This document shows positions 45,401 to 51,702 of a stretch of 64,000 nucleotides of DNA, piece after piece. Each line of letters opens with the position of its first letter. Position 1 is the stretch's first letter. Location: positions 213,789,065 through 213,853,064 of the forward strand of contig JAHLJT010000631.1 of NCBI GenBank assembly GCA_031308135.1, written 5' to 3'. The position numbers and the translations under genes are program-made. Under the pieces are notes generated by a model, which worked only from the letters and a program-made list of their open reading frames with translations, was not told the origin of the DNA and ran no database searches. The DNA comes from Acheta domesticus. Lineage: Eukaryota > Arthropoda > Insecta > Orthoptera > Gryllidae.

Positions 45401-46177
45401 TTCAACTCCAATATTTACTAGTACCCGTCATCTGTGATTGAAAGTAACATGAATGAGCCTCAGTAACAGGGAGGTACAGCTCGAGTAGTCCAAATATGGA
45501 ATGCATTCAAATATTATTTGACAATTCATTTATTAAGCTGTCAGAATTTTGTTAGCCTTATTTTTCATAAAATTATTATACACTCTTGTACATACGAACA
45601 ACTAAATTCACATATGCACAAAACATGAGTTCTATAAGTGTTTATTATTTTTTGTAGAGTATCTTAAGATACGACTGGATGATTGCGAACATGAAGTAAA
45701 ACCCCCACCGGGCAGTTTTCTGAAGCACGGATACTTCAAAGACAATTGTGAAAATAGTCCATGGGAGAAGGGTACGCATTTAGTACCTTTTGATCAAGAG
45801 GTAAGTTTTTGTGCGAAACTATAAGTAAATCACTTCAATCATGCAGTATCATAATATTAATGATTTTCTCTGTCGTGCAGTTTTATGTCACACTCAGTCT
45901 TGTTCCGGGAGGATTTGGTTTGCACGACGACAAGGCTAAAACTAACGGGCGACCGAAGTCAGAAGTATACATTGACAAAGATCCTAGGGTATATATATCA
46001 CTCTGACGTTTACTCATATTATATATAATAGTTTTTGATTTTTGAAACTATTAGTCTCTTTATATTCTTATTATTCTGTTTCAGGCCCCTCTCAGCTTTT
46101 GGAAAACCAGGGATATATGGCTACCGACATGGAAATCTGACTTAGAAGTGGATTATGTGAAAGTATGGGCTCTGTGA
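22127..46177 (+). CDS. GNBP: GNBP isoform B: shared exons 1-5 joined to alternative block B (predicted)
   Basis: Exons are 22127-22268, 22978-23202, 23298-23443, 23849-23970, 31940-32109, 44014-44265, 45658-45800, 45881-45988 and 46085-46177. Block B is a diverged duplicate of block A with the same intron positions and phases. No CBM39 or exon 1-5 equivalent lies in the 1.57 kb between the blocks. Splicing exon 5 to 6B is in frame and yields 466 residues with the same signal peptide and CBM39 domain. The GH16 triad is K288, L290, K293, so this form is also non-catalytic. Alternatively, block B could be an orphaned partial duplicate or could be trans-spliced. The block B exons are clear; joint use with exons 1-5 is inference from phase and position. 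Confidence 0.65.
22978..23202 (+). CDS. GNBP: GNBP exon 2: body of the CBM39 domain
   Basis: The acceptor is TGTGTAG|ATT. The frame continues the split codon as aspartate and reads SPGTDVVIINANVNIPI, then NGFWMLEAKDIALKPGD and FYWVYTAKGDNG, which follow the CBM39 pattern of family proteins. The donor is CACG|GTACTA, phase 1. The exon adds about 75 residues. Confidence 0.9.
23298..23443 (+). CDS. GNBP: GNBP exon 3: linker and start of GH16-like domain
   Basis: The acceptor TTTGCAG closes a 95-bp intron. The exon encodes a Ser/Thr/Cys-rich linker (ELLEPSCRPSATTYNNGRT), then the family entry motif CAGQLLLDENFNSLNLSLW, with one NLS glycosylation sequon. The donor is CCG|GTGAGT at phase 0. Confidence 0.9.
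23849..23970 (+). CDS. GNBP: GNBP exon 4: GH16-like domain, early strands
   Basis: The acceptor is GTGCACAG. The exon encodes DLDFATYVDNPENSFVQDG, then KLHIKATVLNEDELLLP, corresponding to the family's Y..N..NS.V.DG.L.IK segment. The donor AAAA|GTAAGTG is a near-perfect consensus, phase 2. The following intron is 7969 bp and contains the full-length LINE. Confidence 0.9.
23971..25248 (+). other. GNBP intron 4, 5' part
   Basis: AT-rich intron without recognisable exons. The intron continues through the LINE to 31939, with only AT-rich sequence and a GC-mixed patch near 31140-31260 after it. Confidence 0.6.
25249..25343 (+). repeat. Repeat unit paralogous to 41119-41215
   Basis: TTTTTCAACAAATCCTTCAT, AAGTGCAATTC and CGTCTCCGTGAAATT-type sequence are shared with 41119-41215 in GNBP intron 6A. 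The LINE at 25357 inserted into this unit. The other copy retains the uninterrupted site. Confidence 0.75.
25912..26694 (-). pseudogene. LINE ORF2, RNase H-like C-terminal domain, degenerate
   Basis: A 260-residue open stretch ends ORF2. TTTAEICSIMTAF matches the Glu-containing helix of LINE RNase H (T.AE..AI..A). The next motif, usually D-S, reads VIFSTSLEAI, with the catalytic aspartate position changed to threonine. The domain follows the RT directly, separated by a stop. Confidence 0.7.
26775..28254 (-). pseudogene. LINE ORF2, reverse transcriptase domain, broken
   Basis: Two frame segments (28254-27685 and 27494-26775) hold the RT core. The first has a WWNEKC linker motif and SSPGPDNIPYILLK. 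The second has GLPQGAVLSVTLFLLAIND and the catalytic YADD box in NYADDITILCRG. Between them, around 27500-27680, there are stops. The thumb region includes LGMHFDSKVNCKRHI. Confidence 0.8.
28255..28978 (-). pseudogene. LINE ORF2, APE-type endonuclease domain, broken
   Basis: The start MKILQWNVNGFYPRLESI is followed by PDILCIQETNFKD and a GGVAIYIKDHIPYQE block, the usual order of apurinic-type LINE endonucleases. The N in WNVNG and the E in QET are present. An AT-rich local duplication around 28640-28690 disrupts the frame. Further on, DSDHFPIFI, containing the catalytic SDH-like motif, is readable in another frame. Confidence 0.75.
28975..30382 (-). pseudogene. LINE ORF1 (gag-like, CCHC zinc knuckle), broken
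   Basis: The first part (30382 to 29456, 308 residues) contains one zinc knuckle CFNCHQTGHLAGQC of C-x2-C-x4-H-x4-C form, preceded by an RNA-binding-like region (VCIFLSSQTIADNLT). A stop follows. Sense-strand poly-A at about 29296-29325 gives a lysine run and shifts the frame before a 104-residue C-terminal part (29289-28975). Its stop overlaps the ORF2 start as ATGA. It would bind element RNA in the cytoplasmic RNP if functional. Confidence 0.75.
31940..32109 (+). CDS. GNBP: GNBP exon 5: GH16-like core, last exon shared by both C-terminal blocks
   Basis: The acceptor is CTTTTTCAG|G. The phase-2 break completes a lysine codon, then CTWTRGGADWCERK and MLTTRDTFSFKFGRIEIRAK, ending GDWLLS. The motif SFKFGRIEIRAK is diagnostic of GNBP/GH16 proteins. 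The donor C|GTAAGA is phase 1, which matches the acceptors of both exon 6A and exon 6B. Confidence 0.9.
32590..32880 (+). mobile_element. tRNA-derived SINE in GNBP intron 5
   Basis: The A box-like TAATGGCTAGAGC (32636-32648) and B box GGTTCGATCCC (32677-32687) are spaced as in tRNAs. A CT-rich, non-tRNA tail ends in AT-rich sequence. Target duplications were not resolved, so the ends are approximate. Confidence 0.65.
33748..34460 (-). pseudogene. Fragment of the CR1/L2-like LINE (endonuclease end and linker) in GNBP intron 5
   Basis: Minus-strand pieces read EEIWKSFKRIVFIGRDLF, AKKNGDPAHYSPSIRKLKR (33748-34056) and HHAPKEDSDELHKL, ILIGGDTNLTDI (34178-34393). The first resembles the start of the intact ORF at 49580. 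The second resembles the endonuclease GDFNLPDI region. The frames are broken and no RT domain follows. It is a 5'/internal relic of the same or a sister family. Confidence 0.65.
34656..35101. mobile_element. 446-bp foldback element in GNBP intron 5
   Basis: Left arm 34656-34826 and right arm 34930-35101 are inverted copies with only about five differences. Both ends read TGTGGCGTGCCACC outward, and GAAG occurs immediately outside on both sides (34652-34655, 35102-35105), consistent with a short target duplication. The central spacer of about 100 bp is not repeated. No coding capacity; the frames across it are mirror images. Confidence 0.85.
35106..36199. other. GNBP intron 5 segment with an unclassified GC-rich repeat-like block
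   Basis: Bases 35925-36165 are GC-rich and bounded by TGTAGTGCATGC-like and AATGCAGTGCATG-like sequences, suggesting an unclassified insertion. No exon found. Confidence 0.4.
36200..36455 (-). mobile_element. tRNA-derived SINE in GNBP intron 5, minus strand
   Basis: On the minus strand an A box (GATGGCTCAGGGCATC) is followed by a B box (GGTTCGAATCCC, complement of 36375-36386) and a non-tRNA body reaching toward 36200. It differs from the SINEs at 32590 and 39311, so three tRNA-headed families are present. Ends are approximate. Confidence 0.62.
36560..37440 (+). repeat. Interspersed repeat family R (long member)
   Basis: Contains ACTAGTGATACTGAAATAGC, GTCCCGGGGGTTTCATG, GAATATCAATTTTGG, AAATCGGCTGAACGGTTTAG, CCGAAAATTCGCCG and ends GAGAAAGTAAAA. 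This is the most complete + strand member and shows the segment order of the family. Confidence 0.65.
37441..39300. other. GNBP intron 5 segment with TG/CG tract
   Basis: AT-rich apart from 38587-38720, where alternating purine-pyrimidine (TG)n then (CG)n occurs (38671-38720). The frames across this tract are artefacts. Confidence 0.6.
39311..39554 (+). mobile_element. tRNA-derived SINE just upstream of GNBP exon 6A
   Basis: A 244-bp insert is bounded by exact 9-bp direct repeats (ACTGTTCAT at 39302-39310 and 39555-39563). Its head is tRNA-like, with an A box (TGGCTAAGAGC, 39331-39341) and a B box (GGTTCGAGTCC, 39377-39387). An unrelated body follows. It is not a functional tRNA because no full cloverleaf is evident. 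Confidence 0.82.
39618..39872 (+). CDS. GNBP: GNBP exon 6A: GH16-like region with dead catalytic site
   Basis: The acceptor is TTTTGCAG. The exon encodes RLMLEPQTGAYGRQPYASG, then RVEMLRSRGN where active GH16 enzymes have E-x-D-x-x-E, and later KRYSDEMHVFVVRWTPG. It is noticeably more GC- and CpG-rich than its paralogue 6B. The donor is CCG|GTAAGT, phase 1. A SINE ends 63 bp upstream of the exon. Confidence 0.9.
40220..41000 (+). repeat. Interspersed repeat family R (member with GGAC tract)
   Basis: Same segment order as the 36.6-kb member, with an expanded tract of GGACGGAC-type units at 40680-40735. Lies in GNBP intron 6A. Confidence 0.65.
41119..41225 (+). repeat. Paralogous empty site of the intron 4 LINE
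   Basis: Homologous to 25249-25356 and then to 30537 onward: CTTTCTTTAGAGACTTCATT continues directly to TATAAAG, with no insertion. Located in intron 6A of block A. Confidence 0.65.
41942..42084 (+). CDS. GNBP: GNBP exon 7A
   Basis: The acceptor is TTTGTTTCAG|AG. The exon encodes the family segment around KPPPGGFVNHNYFKNN and WKKGTFMAPFDKE. The donor is GAG|GTAATT at phase 0. Length is 143 nt, the same as paralogous exon 7B. Confidence 0.9.
42149..42250 (+). CDS. GNBP: GNBP exon 8A
   Basis: The acceptor is CTTTGCAG, after a 64-bp intron. The exon encodes FYIHISLMPGGFNTYKNG, ending DNDPQ, and corresponds to the conserved FY-hydrophobic-GG block. The donor is CAG|GTATGT, phase 0. Confidence 0.88.
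42348..42440 (+). CDS. GNBP: GNBP exon 9A: terminal exon of block A
   Basis: The acceptor is CTTTCAG|GC. The exon encodes ANLKFWKSSNLWLPTWTSY, then LEVDYVKVWAL and a TGA stop. The FW...WLPTW...VDYVKVWAL ending is the signature C-terminus of insect GNBPs. Frame-shadow ATGs in this region are not used. Confidence 0.9.
   Translation, partial: ANLKFWKSSNLWLPTWTSYLEVDYVKVWAL
42829..42834 (+). terminator. Candidate polyadenylation signal for GNBP block A
   Basis: AATAAA lies about 390 bases after the block A stop. Another AATAAA is at 42791-42796. In this AT-rich DNA such hexamers occur by chance, so the call is tentative. Confidence 0.35.
42880..43284 (+). repeat. Three-unit minisatellite between GNBP blocks A and B
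   Basis: CAGCATTTAAATGTTTGG starts at 42891, 43038 and 43165. Each is followed by AAACAAAACAAACAGCATC, then TTTTAAATTCGTTCAATTCC. Unit spacings are 147 and 127 bp. Units are highly similar, with a 20-bp insertion in the first spacer. Apparent ORFs here are artefacts. Confidence 0.82.
44014..44265 (+). CDS. GNBP: GNBP exon 6B (alternative C-terminal block)
   Basis: The acceptor is TTGTTCCAG|GA. The exon encodes LLLEPQAEVYGRAPAESG, then KVLISKIRGN at the former catalytic site, and KKYSDEMHLYSVTWTPG. It is one codon shorter than 6A. The donor is CCG|GTGAGT, phase 1. The frame is intact with no sign of decay. Confidence 0.88.
44266..45657 (+). other. GNBP intron 6B with a GC-rich island
   Basis: Bases 44855-45090 are GC-rich (CCGCCGGCGCC motifs) inside AT-rich intron. 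No exon with family resemblance was found there. Confidence 0.5.
45658..45800 (+). CDS. GNBP: GNBP exon 7B
   Basis: The acceptor is TTTTGTAG|AG. The exon encodes EYLKIRLDDCEHEVKPPPG, then FLKHGYFKDN and WEKGTHLVPFDQE. The donor GAG|GTAAGT is a perfect consensus, phase 0. It has the same length as 7A with many substitutions. Confidence 0.88.
45881..45988 (+). CDS. GNBP: GNBP exon 8B
   Basis: The acceptor is TCGTGCAG. The exon encodes FYVTLSLVPGGFGLHDDK and ends IDKDPR. It is two codons longer than 8A. The donor is AGG|GTATAT, phase 0. Confidence 0.86.
46085..46177 (+). CDS. GNBP: GNBP exon 9B: terminal exon of block B
   Basis: The acceptor is TGTTTCAG|GC. The exon encodes APLSFWKTRDIWLPTWKSD, then LEVDYVKVWAL and TGA. 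It is the same length as 9A, and the last eleven residues are identical. A canonical AATAAA lies 44 bases past the stop. Confidence 0.88.
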   Translation, partial: APLSFWKTRDIWLPTWKSDLEVDYVKVWAL

Positions 46178-46220
46178 TATGTATTTATGTGTAAATTGTA
46201 CGTACGAAATTTACAATAAC

Positions 46221-46226
46221 AATAAA
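46221..46226 (+). terminator. Polyadenylation signal for GNBP block B
   Basis: AATAAA occurs 44 bases downstream of the block B TGA, in an AT-rich context without other coding sequence. This short distance is compatible with a compact 3' UTR. Confidence 0.5.
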
Positions 46227-46904
46227 TTAACAATTAATTTTTACATGGATAAAATTCATTGTAGGGTTTATAGGAACTGCAATTTTATTACTGAATACAT
46301 TGAATTGGACTGAGTTCGATTCTTTGGTGATCTTCAAAAAATAATTTTTCAGAGCACCTTCTAAACCATTTCCGACATTTCCGAAAAATAGTATCCGTAA
46401 TATACCATTTTATATGTTTCCGTAGATGTACAATGAATAATTTAACCGAATGCAAAGAAAAATAAATGATTTTTATTACGCGCAAAGTATCGTCAAGTGT
46501 TGAGATAAAAGCGCCCATAAGAGAATTTAAGAGAATCCAAAGTACCTGCCACACAGTTTATTTTGTAATTTAAATAATTTCGAAATCAATTTCATTTGGT
46601 TTTTGGTGTTTCATTTCTTATATATAAAATAGTCATATTGAAACATAATCCAGAATCATTAAAAATTCAGATTATCTTTACATGTGGACAAGAGACGGTA
46701 AAACAAGGGTGGCTCTAAAAGAGGTTAGGAAAGATCCACTTGACTGAGGAATCGGGATTTTTCTACTTTTCAGAAATATGTCTTTTTGGCGACTGTTTCG
46801 GAAGATATTACATTATTGTTGCTTGTCTGGAGATTTAAAAATAACAGTCGACATCACAGATTATTGGACTCACGCTTGTTTGTAAAATAAAATACGAGTA
46901 AAAA

Positions 46905-47600
46905 TCACTCTATTTTTACTTTCCCGTATACATACGGAGTAATATACGTAGTATAGGGAAAGTTAAGTAATCTGCGGAAAATCGATTTCGAGATTTAGGG
47001 AAATACACGTTTTGGGGTCCCCTGATACCGAAAAAGTTCAAAACGTCTGTCCGTCCGTTCGACCGTCCGACATTCCGACCGTCCGACCGTTCGACCGTCC
47101 GACCGTCCGACCGTCCGACCGTCTGTGAACACTACTAGCGCCTACACCATTTGTAGGATTTTCTCCAAATTGACGAAACCCCTATCCATCTGTCTCGAGT
47201 CGAAGCTTTGAAATTTTGAAAAACATTGTTTACAATTTGGGGGTACTTCACATGAAGCACCCCGCACATTTTCAATTTTTTTTTCAAAACGGCTCTAAAT
47301 TTTTTCTTAAAATTTCTTGTAAGAATAAATTAAAATACACATATAAAGATGGCATAGGTACAATTTTCACGGTTAACTAAATTTTCGAAAATTGCAAACG
47401 TTTGAATTTTTTGGCGTCTTCCTACAACTACAAAATTGAAGATGGAGATTTTTCCTAGAAAGAAAATTTGTTCTCCATAAAAATGTACATGACCTTAATA
47501 AAAGAATTTACTATGGAGAACAAATTTTATTTGAAGGAAAAATCTCGATCTTTGATTTTGTAGTTGTGATCAATGGGATCTTTAGAACCAGTTAACGCTT
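46905..47600 (-). repeat. Interspersed repeat family R (inverted member)
   Basis: Reads on the minus strand. The CCGTCCGAC tract at 47046-47120 is the complement of the GGAC tract at 40.7 kb. It includes a hairpin at 47421-47567. Confidence 0.6.
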
Positions 47601-47914
47601 GGGGTGCATTCATAATTTTATTTTTTACATAATTTTATTGATTCACAGTCACGCATTTACTAATTAACTAGATGCTAACTTGACTCAGTTTGTCTTTTCA
47701 TATTTCCCTCCCATAATTCCCTTTCATTTTTTTCTCCATAAGAAAATATGTAGCATTATTCAACTGTTTTCATATTTCCCCAGTAAGCACGATCCTTTCG
47801 ATCCAGGTAAGTAATGCAGTGTATTCTCGGATATCGAGCTCCGTATCAAAGACAATAACAATATATTTCTATCGTTAAATTCCAATTCCTATCGTTAAAG
47901 ATACCACCAACACG

Positions 47915-49522
47915 TTGCTAATAGATGATCGGGAAAAAGCAAATGCGTTTACTGCATACTTCAGTTCCGTTTTTAAAAATAAATCGCACCACACTCAGAT
48001 TTCGAGGGAGGCTGTACCAAATCAGTTTATTATAGACATAAATACGTTACGAAAACGAATTAAATCTATGAAAAACGGAAAGTCGCGAGGACCAGATGCC
48101 ATTTCAACTGATATAATTAAACTCGGAGGAGAGGCAATTTTACCGTATTTAACCAGATTATTTCATGTTTCAATCAACAATTCAAGCGTGCCTGATGATT
48201 GGAAGCTAGCTACTGTTGTTCCGATTTTTAAGAGTGGGGACAGAACTGTTTTCGCCAATCATAGACCGGTAAGTCTTACGTCAGTTGTATGTAAATTAAT
48301 GGAACATTTGATAACTAACTATATTAGACAAGAATGGGAGCAAAAAGAATGGCTCTTTCAGGGACAGCATGTCTTTAGGAATGGTTTCTCTTGCGAGAGT
48401 CAGATAGTATCATTGTTTCAGGATATAGCAGATGAAGTTGATGATAGCGAGAGGGTGGACGCCGTAATAATAGATTTTGCGAAGGCATTTGATGTTGTCC
48501 CACACGACAAACTGGTTCATAAATTACTGTAGTCAGGTATTGACACCAGAGTTGTGGCGTGGATTGATGAGCTTCTCCGAGATAGAAAACAAAAAGTCCG
48601 AGTTGGACAACAATTTTCAAACCTAGCAAAGATAACTTCAGGGATTCCTCAAGGAAGCGTTATTGGACCTCTCCTCTTTCTAGCTTTTGTGAATGACCTG
48701 CCAGACAATTTATTATCAGAGGTACGACTATTTGCAGATGACTGTATAATTTATCGAGTTATTGAATCAAAAGTAGACGAAGATATTTTGCAGGATGATC
48801 TAGATAGACTACATTTGTGGGCGGAAAACAATAGCATGACAATAAATAGTTCAAAAAGCAAAACCATCACGCTTGGTAGGGGCCGCAAATATAGTAAAAC
48901 CCAATACCGTTTAGGCAACGAAAATATTCCAAGAGTCTTGTCTTGTAAGTATATAGGAATAATTTTTGATTGCAAACTAAGTTGGGAAAATCAGGTAAAC
49001 TCTGTCGTAGGGAAAGCAAGGAGATCTTTGCATTTTACTATGCGAATACTAAAAAAGAGTACTGCGCAAGCGAGAGAATTAGCTTACTTATCTCTAGTTC
49101 GCCCATTAATGGAATACGGGACGGTATGTTGGGACCCTTACAGAATCTCACAAACGGAAAATTTGAATAGAGTACAGAGAAGAGCGAGTAAACTTATTTT
49201 CCGTAGCAATAGGAAGAAAGTAGAATGGGAATCTCTAGAAATCAGGAGAGTTAAGGCAAGACTCTGTGCTTTGTACAAAGCGTATGCCGGTTATCCAGCG
49301 TGGAAAGATATCCACATCAGGCTCAGTAAACCCACATACTTTAGTAGAGAGGATCACAAGCACAAAATTCAGTTCAGGCCAGAGAGAACAGATGTTGGAA
49401 AATTTTCCTTTACAAATAGAACAATAACGGACTGGAATAAGTTGCCTGCGACAACCTTGGAACCCTTTCCTCAAGGTGTTCAAAGACTTAAAAGTAAATT
49501 AACCAAGATATTTAGTAAGTAA
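47915..49522 (+). pseudogene. LINE copy 1 reverse transcriptase with one in-frame stop
   Basis: Two stretches in the same frame (47915-48532 and 48554-49522) are separated only by a TAG at 48530. Motifs in order are KNGKSRGPDAISTDIIK, VPDDWKLATVVPIFKSGD, VDAVIIDFAKAFDVVPHDK, SGIPQGSVIGPLLFLAFVN and LFADDCIIYR. The C-terminal NRTITDWNKLPATTLEPFP follows. The endonuclease is missing through 5' truncation. Confidence 0.85.
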
Positions 49523-49579
49523 GTTTATTATTAGGTTTATTATTAGGTTTATTAAAACAGTTATTTTATTATTATTATT

Positions 49580-51517
49580 ATGGAAGACATATGGAAAAAA
49601 TTCAAAGAAATTATTGAGGAAGCTCGGCAATGTTTCGTTCCCTTTAAGTACTTAAAAAAGAATTCAGACCCAGAGTATTATAACACGGAAATTCGCAAAT
49701 TGAAGAGAAAAATGAGAAAAGCGTATAACAATAGGCATCGCAGCGAGGTACATTTACAGAAATTCCGACAAATTAGGAAAGAAGTAGAAAATAAAAAGAA
49801 AACTGCGCAAGAATCATATCTTAAGTTAATTTTAGATGATAATGAAAACGCTTGGGCAAAGTTCTTTAACTATGTACGTCACCGTCGAGGTAAACAGGAG
49901 GAGACACCTCCTGTAAGATGGAATAACGTAGATATCGTAGATGATGAAGAGAAAGCCAATGTATTTAATAATTATTTCTGTTCCGTATACAAACAAAAAG
50001 CTAACCAAATTGTTATAGGGCACAACAACGTGGATCATGTATTCAAAATTGATCAAAGGGAAATACGTTCACAATTGAAGAAAATGAAAAACTGTAAGTC
50101 TTGCGGTCCGGATGGTATTACATCCGATATGCTAAAGATAGCAGGGGAGACAATAATACCATATTTGGTCAGACTTTTCAATGTATCAATCAACAATGAA
50201 AGTGTACCGGATGATTGGAAATCTGCTTTAATAGTGCCAATTTTTAAAAGTGGACAAAAATGTGAAGTGCAAAATTATAGGCCAGTTAGTCTTACGTCAG
50301 TAGTCTGTAAATTGTTTGAAAAATTATTATCTAATTCGATTAGAAATCATTTGGATCAGACAGAATGGTTTTTTCGCGGGCAGCATGGCTTTAGAAATGG
50401 CTTTTCTTGTGAAAGTCAAATTATTTCCCTTACCAAAGACTTGTCTGAAGTAATTGATTTTGGGGGAAGAGTGGATGCAATAGTTATTGATTTTGCCAAA
50501 GCGTTTGATGTAGTACCGCATGACATACTAATATTGAAACTTATTGATGCTAAAATTGACAGGCGGGTAATAGCATGGATAAGTGAATTTCTTCGCGATA
50601 GAAATCAAAAGGTTAGAATTGGACAGCATTTATCGGAAAAGGGTAACATTACTTCCGGAGTCCCTCAGGGCAGTGTCATTGGCCCACTGTTATTTCTTAT
50701 CTTTGTAAATGATATATCGCAAAATATAACGTCAAAAATTCGACTCTTTGCCGACGACTGTATATTATATAGGGAAATTACAGAACAGCACGATATGATT
50801 CAACTACAGGAAGATTTAAATAAGATTAATGATTGGGCAAGAGCTAATAAAATGACTGTAAATGGAAATAAAAGTAAAGCGATCACATTTTGTAGGGCCA
50901 GAGACTTTCATACATTGCCTTATCAGCTAGGTAATGACGTAGTTCCGCGAGTCTCAAACTGTAAATACCTTGGCATCCTCCTGGATAGCAAGTTGGGATG
51001 GGAGAAACAAACTAACTACGTAGTGGGTAAAGCTTGGAGGTCTTTGCATTTCGTCATGAGAAATCTTAAAAAATGCAATACGAAAGCAAAAGAAATCGCG
51101 TATACCTCGCTTGTTAGGCCTGTAATGGAATATGGAGCTAGTTGTTGGGATCCGTACAGAATAGGACTTAAGAAGAGCTTAGAGAGGATACAAAACAGAG
51201 CGGCAAAATACACTTTTCGGAAGAACATACCTGCACGTTGGGAATCGTTAGAACATCGGAGAAAAAGGGCTCGACTTTGCGTAATGTATAAATCTTACAC
51301 TGGTGGCCCTGCATGGCAGGAAATACGGGGAAGGCTAGATAAACCGGATTATTTTAATAGATTTGATCATAAATATAAAATTAGAACTAGAATTCAAAGA
51401 ACGGACGTAGGCAAATTCTCCTTTGTAAACAGAACAATCGTAGATTGGAACGATTTGCCTGCGACAGTTTTTGAGCCCTTTCCTTGCTCAGCGCGTGGTT
51501 TTAGAAAAAAAGTATAG
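49580..51517 (+). CDS. LINE copy 2 ORF2 fragment: intact reverse transcriptase, no endonuclease
   Basis: An uninterrupted 645-residue frame starts in the EN-RT linker (MEDIWKKFKEIIEEARQCF). RT motifs are CKSCGPDGITSDMLK, DAIVIDFAKAFDVVPHD, SGVPQGSVIGPLLFLIFVN and the catalytic LFADDCILYR box. Thumb and C-terminal segments follow (NRTIVDWNDLPATVFEPFP). The 5' truncation removes the endonuclease, so autonomous movement is unlikely although the RT itself looks intact. The open frame suggests a more recent insertion than copy 1. Confidence 0.85.
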   Translation: MEDIWKKFKEIIEEARQCFVPFKYLKKNSDPEYYNTEIRKLKRKMRKAYNNRHRSEVHLQKFRQIRKEVENKKKTAQESYLKLILDDNENAWAKFFNYVRHRRGKQEETPPVRWNNVDIVDDEEKANVFNNYFCSVYKQKANQIVIGHNNVDHVFKIDQREIRSQLKKMKNCKSCGPDGITSDMLKIAGETIIPYLVRLFNVSINNESVPDDWKSALIVPIFKSGQKCEVQNYRPVSLTSVVCKLFEKLLSNSIRNHLDQTEWFFRGQHGFRNGFSCESQIISLTKDLSEVIDFGGRVDAIVIDFAKAFDVVPHDILILKLIDAKIDRRVIAWISEFLRDRNQKVRIGQHLSEKGNITSGVPQGSVIGPLLFLIFVNDISQNITSKIRLFADDCILYREITEQHDMIQLQEDLNKINDWARANKMTVNGNKSKAITFCRARDFHTLPYQLGNDVVPRVSNCKYLGILLDSKLGWEKQTNYVVGKAWRSLHFVMRNLKKCNTKAKEIAYTSLVRPVMEYGASCWDPYRIGLKKSLERIQNRAAKYTFRKNIPARWESLEHRRKRARLCVMYKSYTGGPAWQEIRGRLDKPDYFNRFDHKYKIRTRIQRTDVGKFSFVNRTIVDWNDLPATVFEPFPCSARGFRKKV

Positions 51518-51702
51518 GAAATTAATCAATAGGGTGAAAAGTGCAGTGAAGTGAAGTGAAGTGAAGTGAAAGGTGCGATTATGGGTAGTAAACTAAAAAG
51601 TATTGAGCTATTAGTATTTAGGTAAAGTGTTATGAGGTGCAGTGACGTGAAGTGAAGTGCAGTGAAGTGATTTCATTTCGTAGTTTAGTTCGCTAATCTT
51701 AA

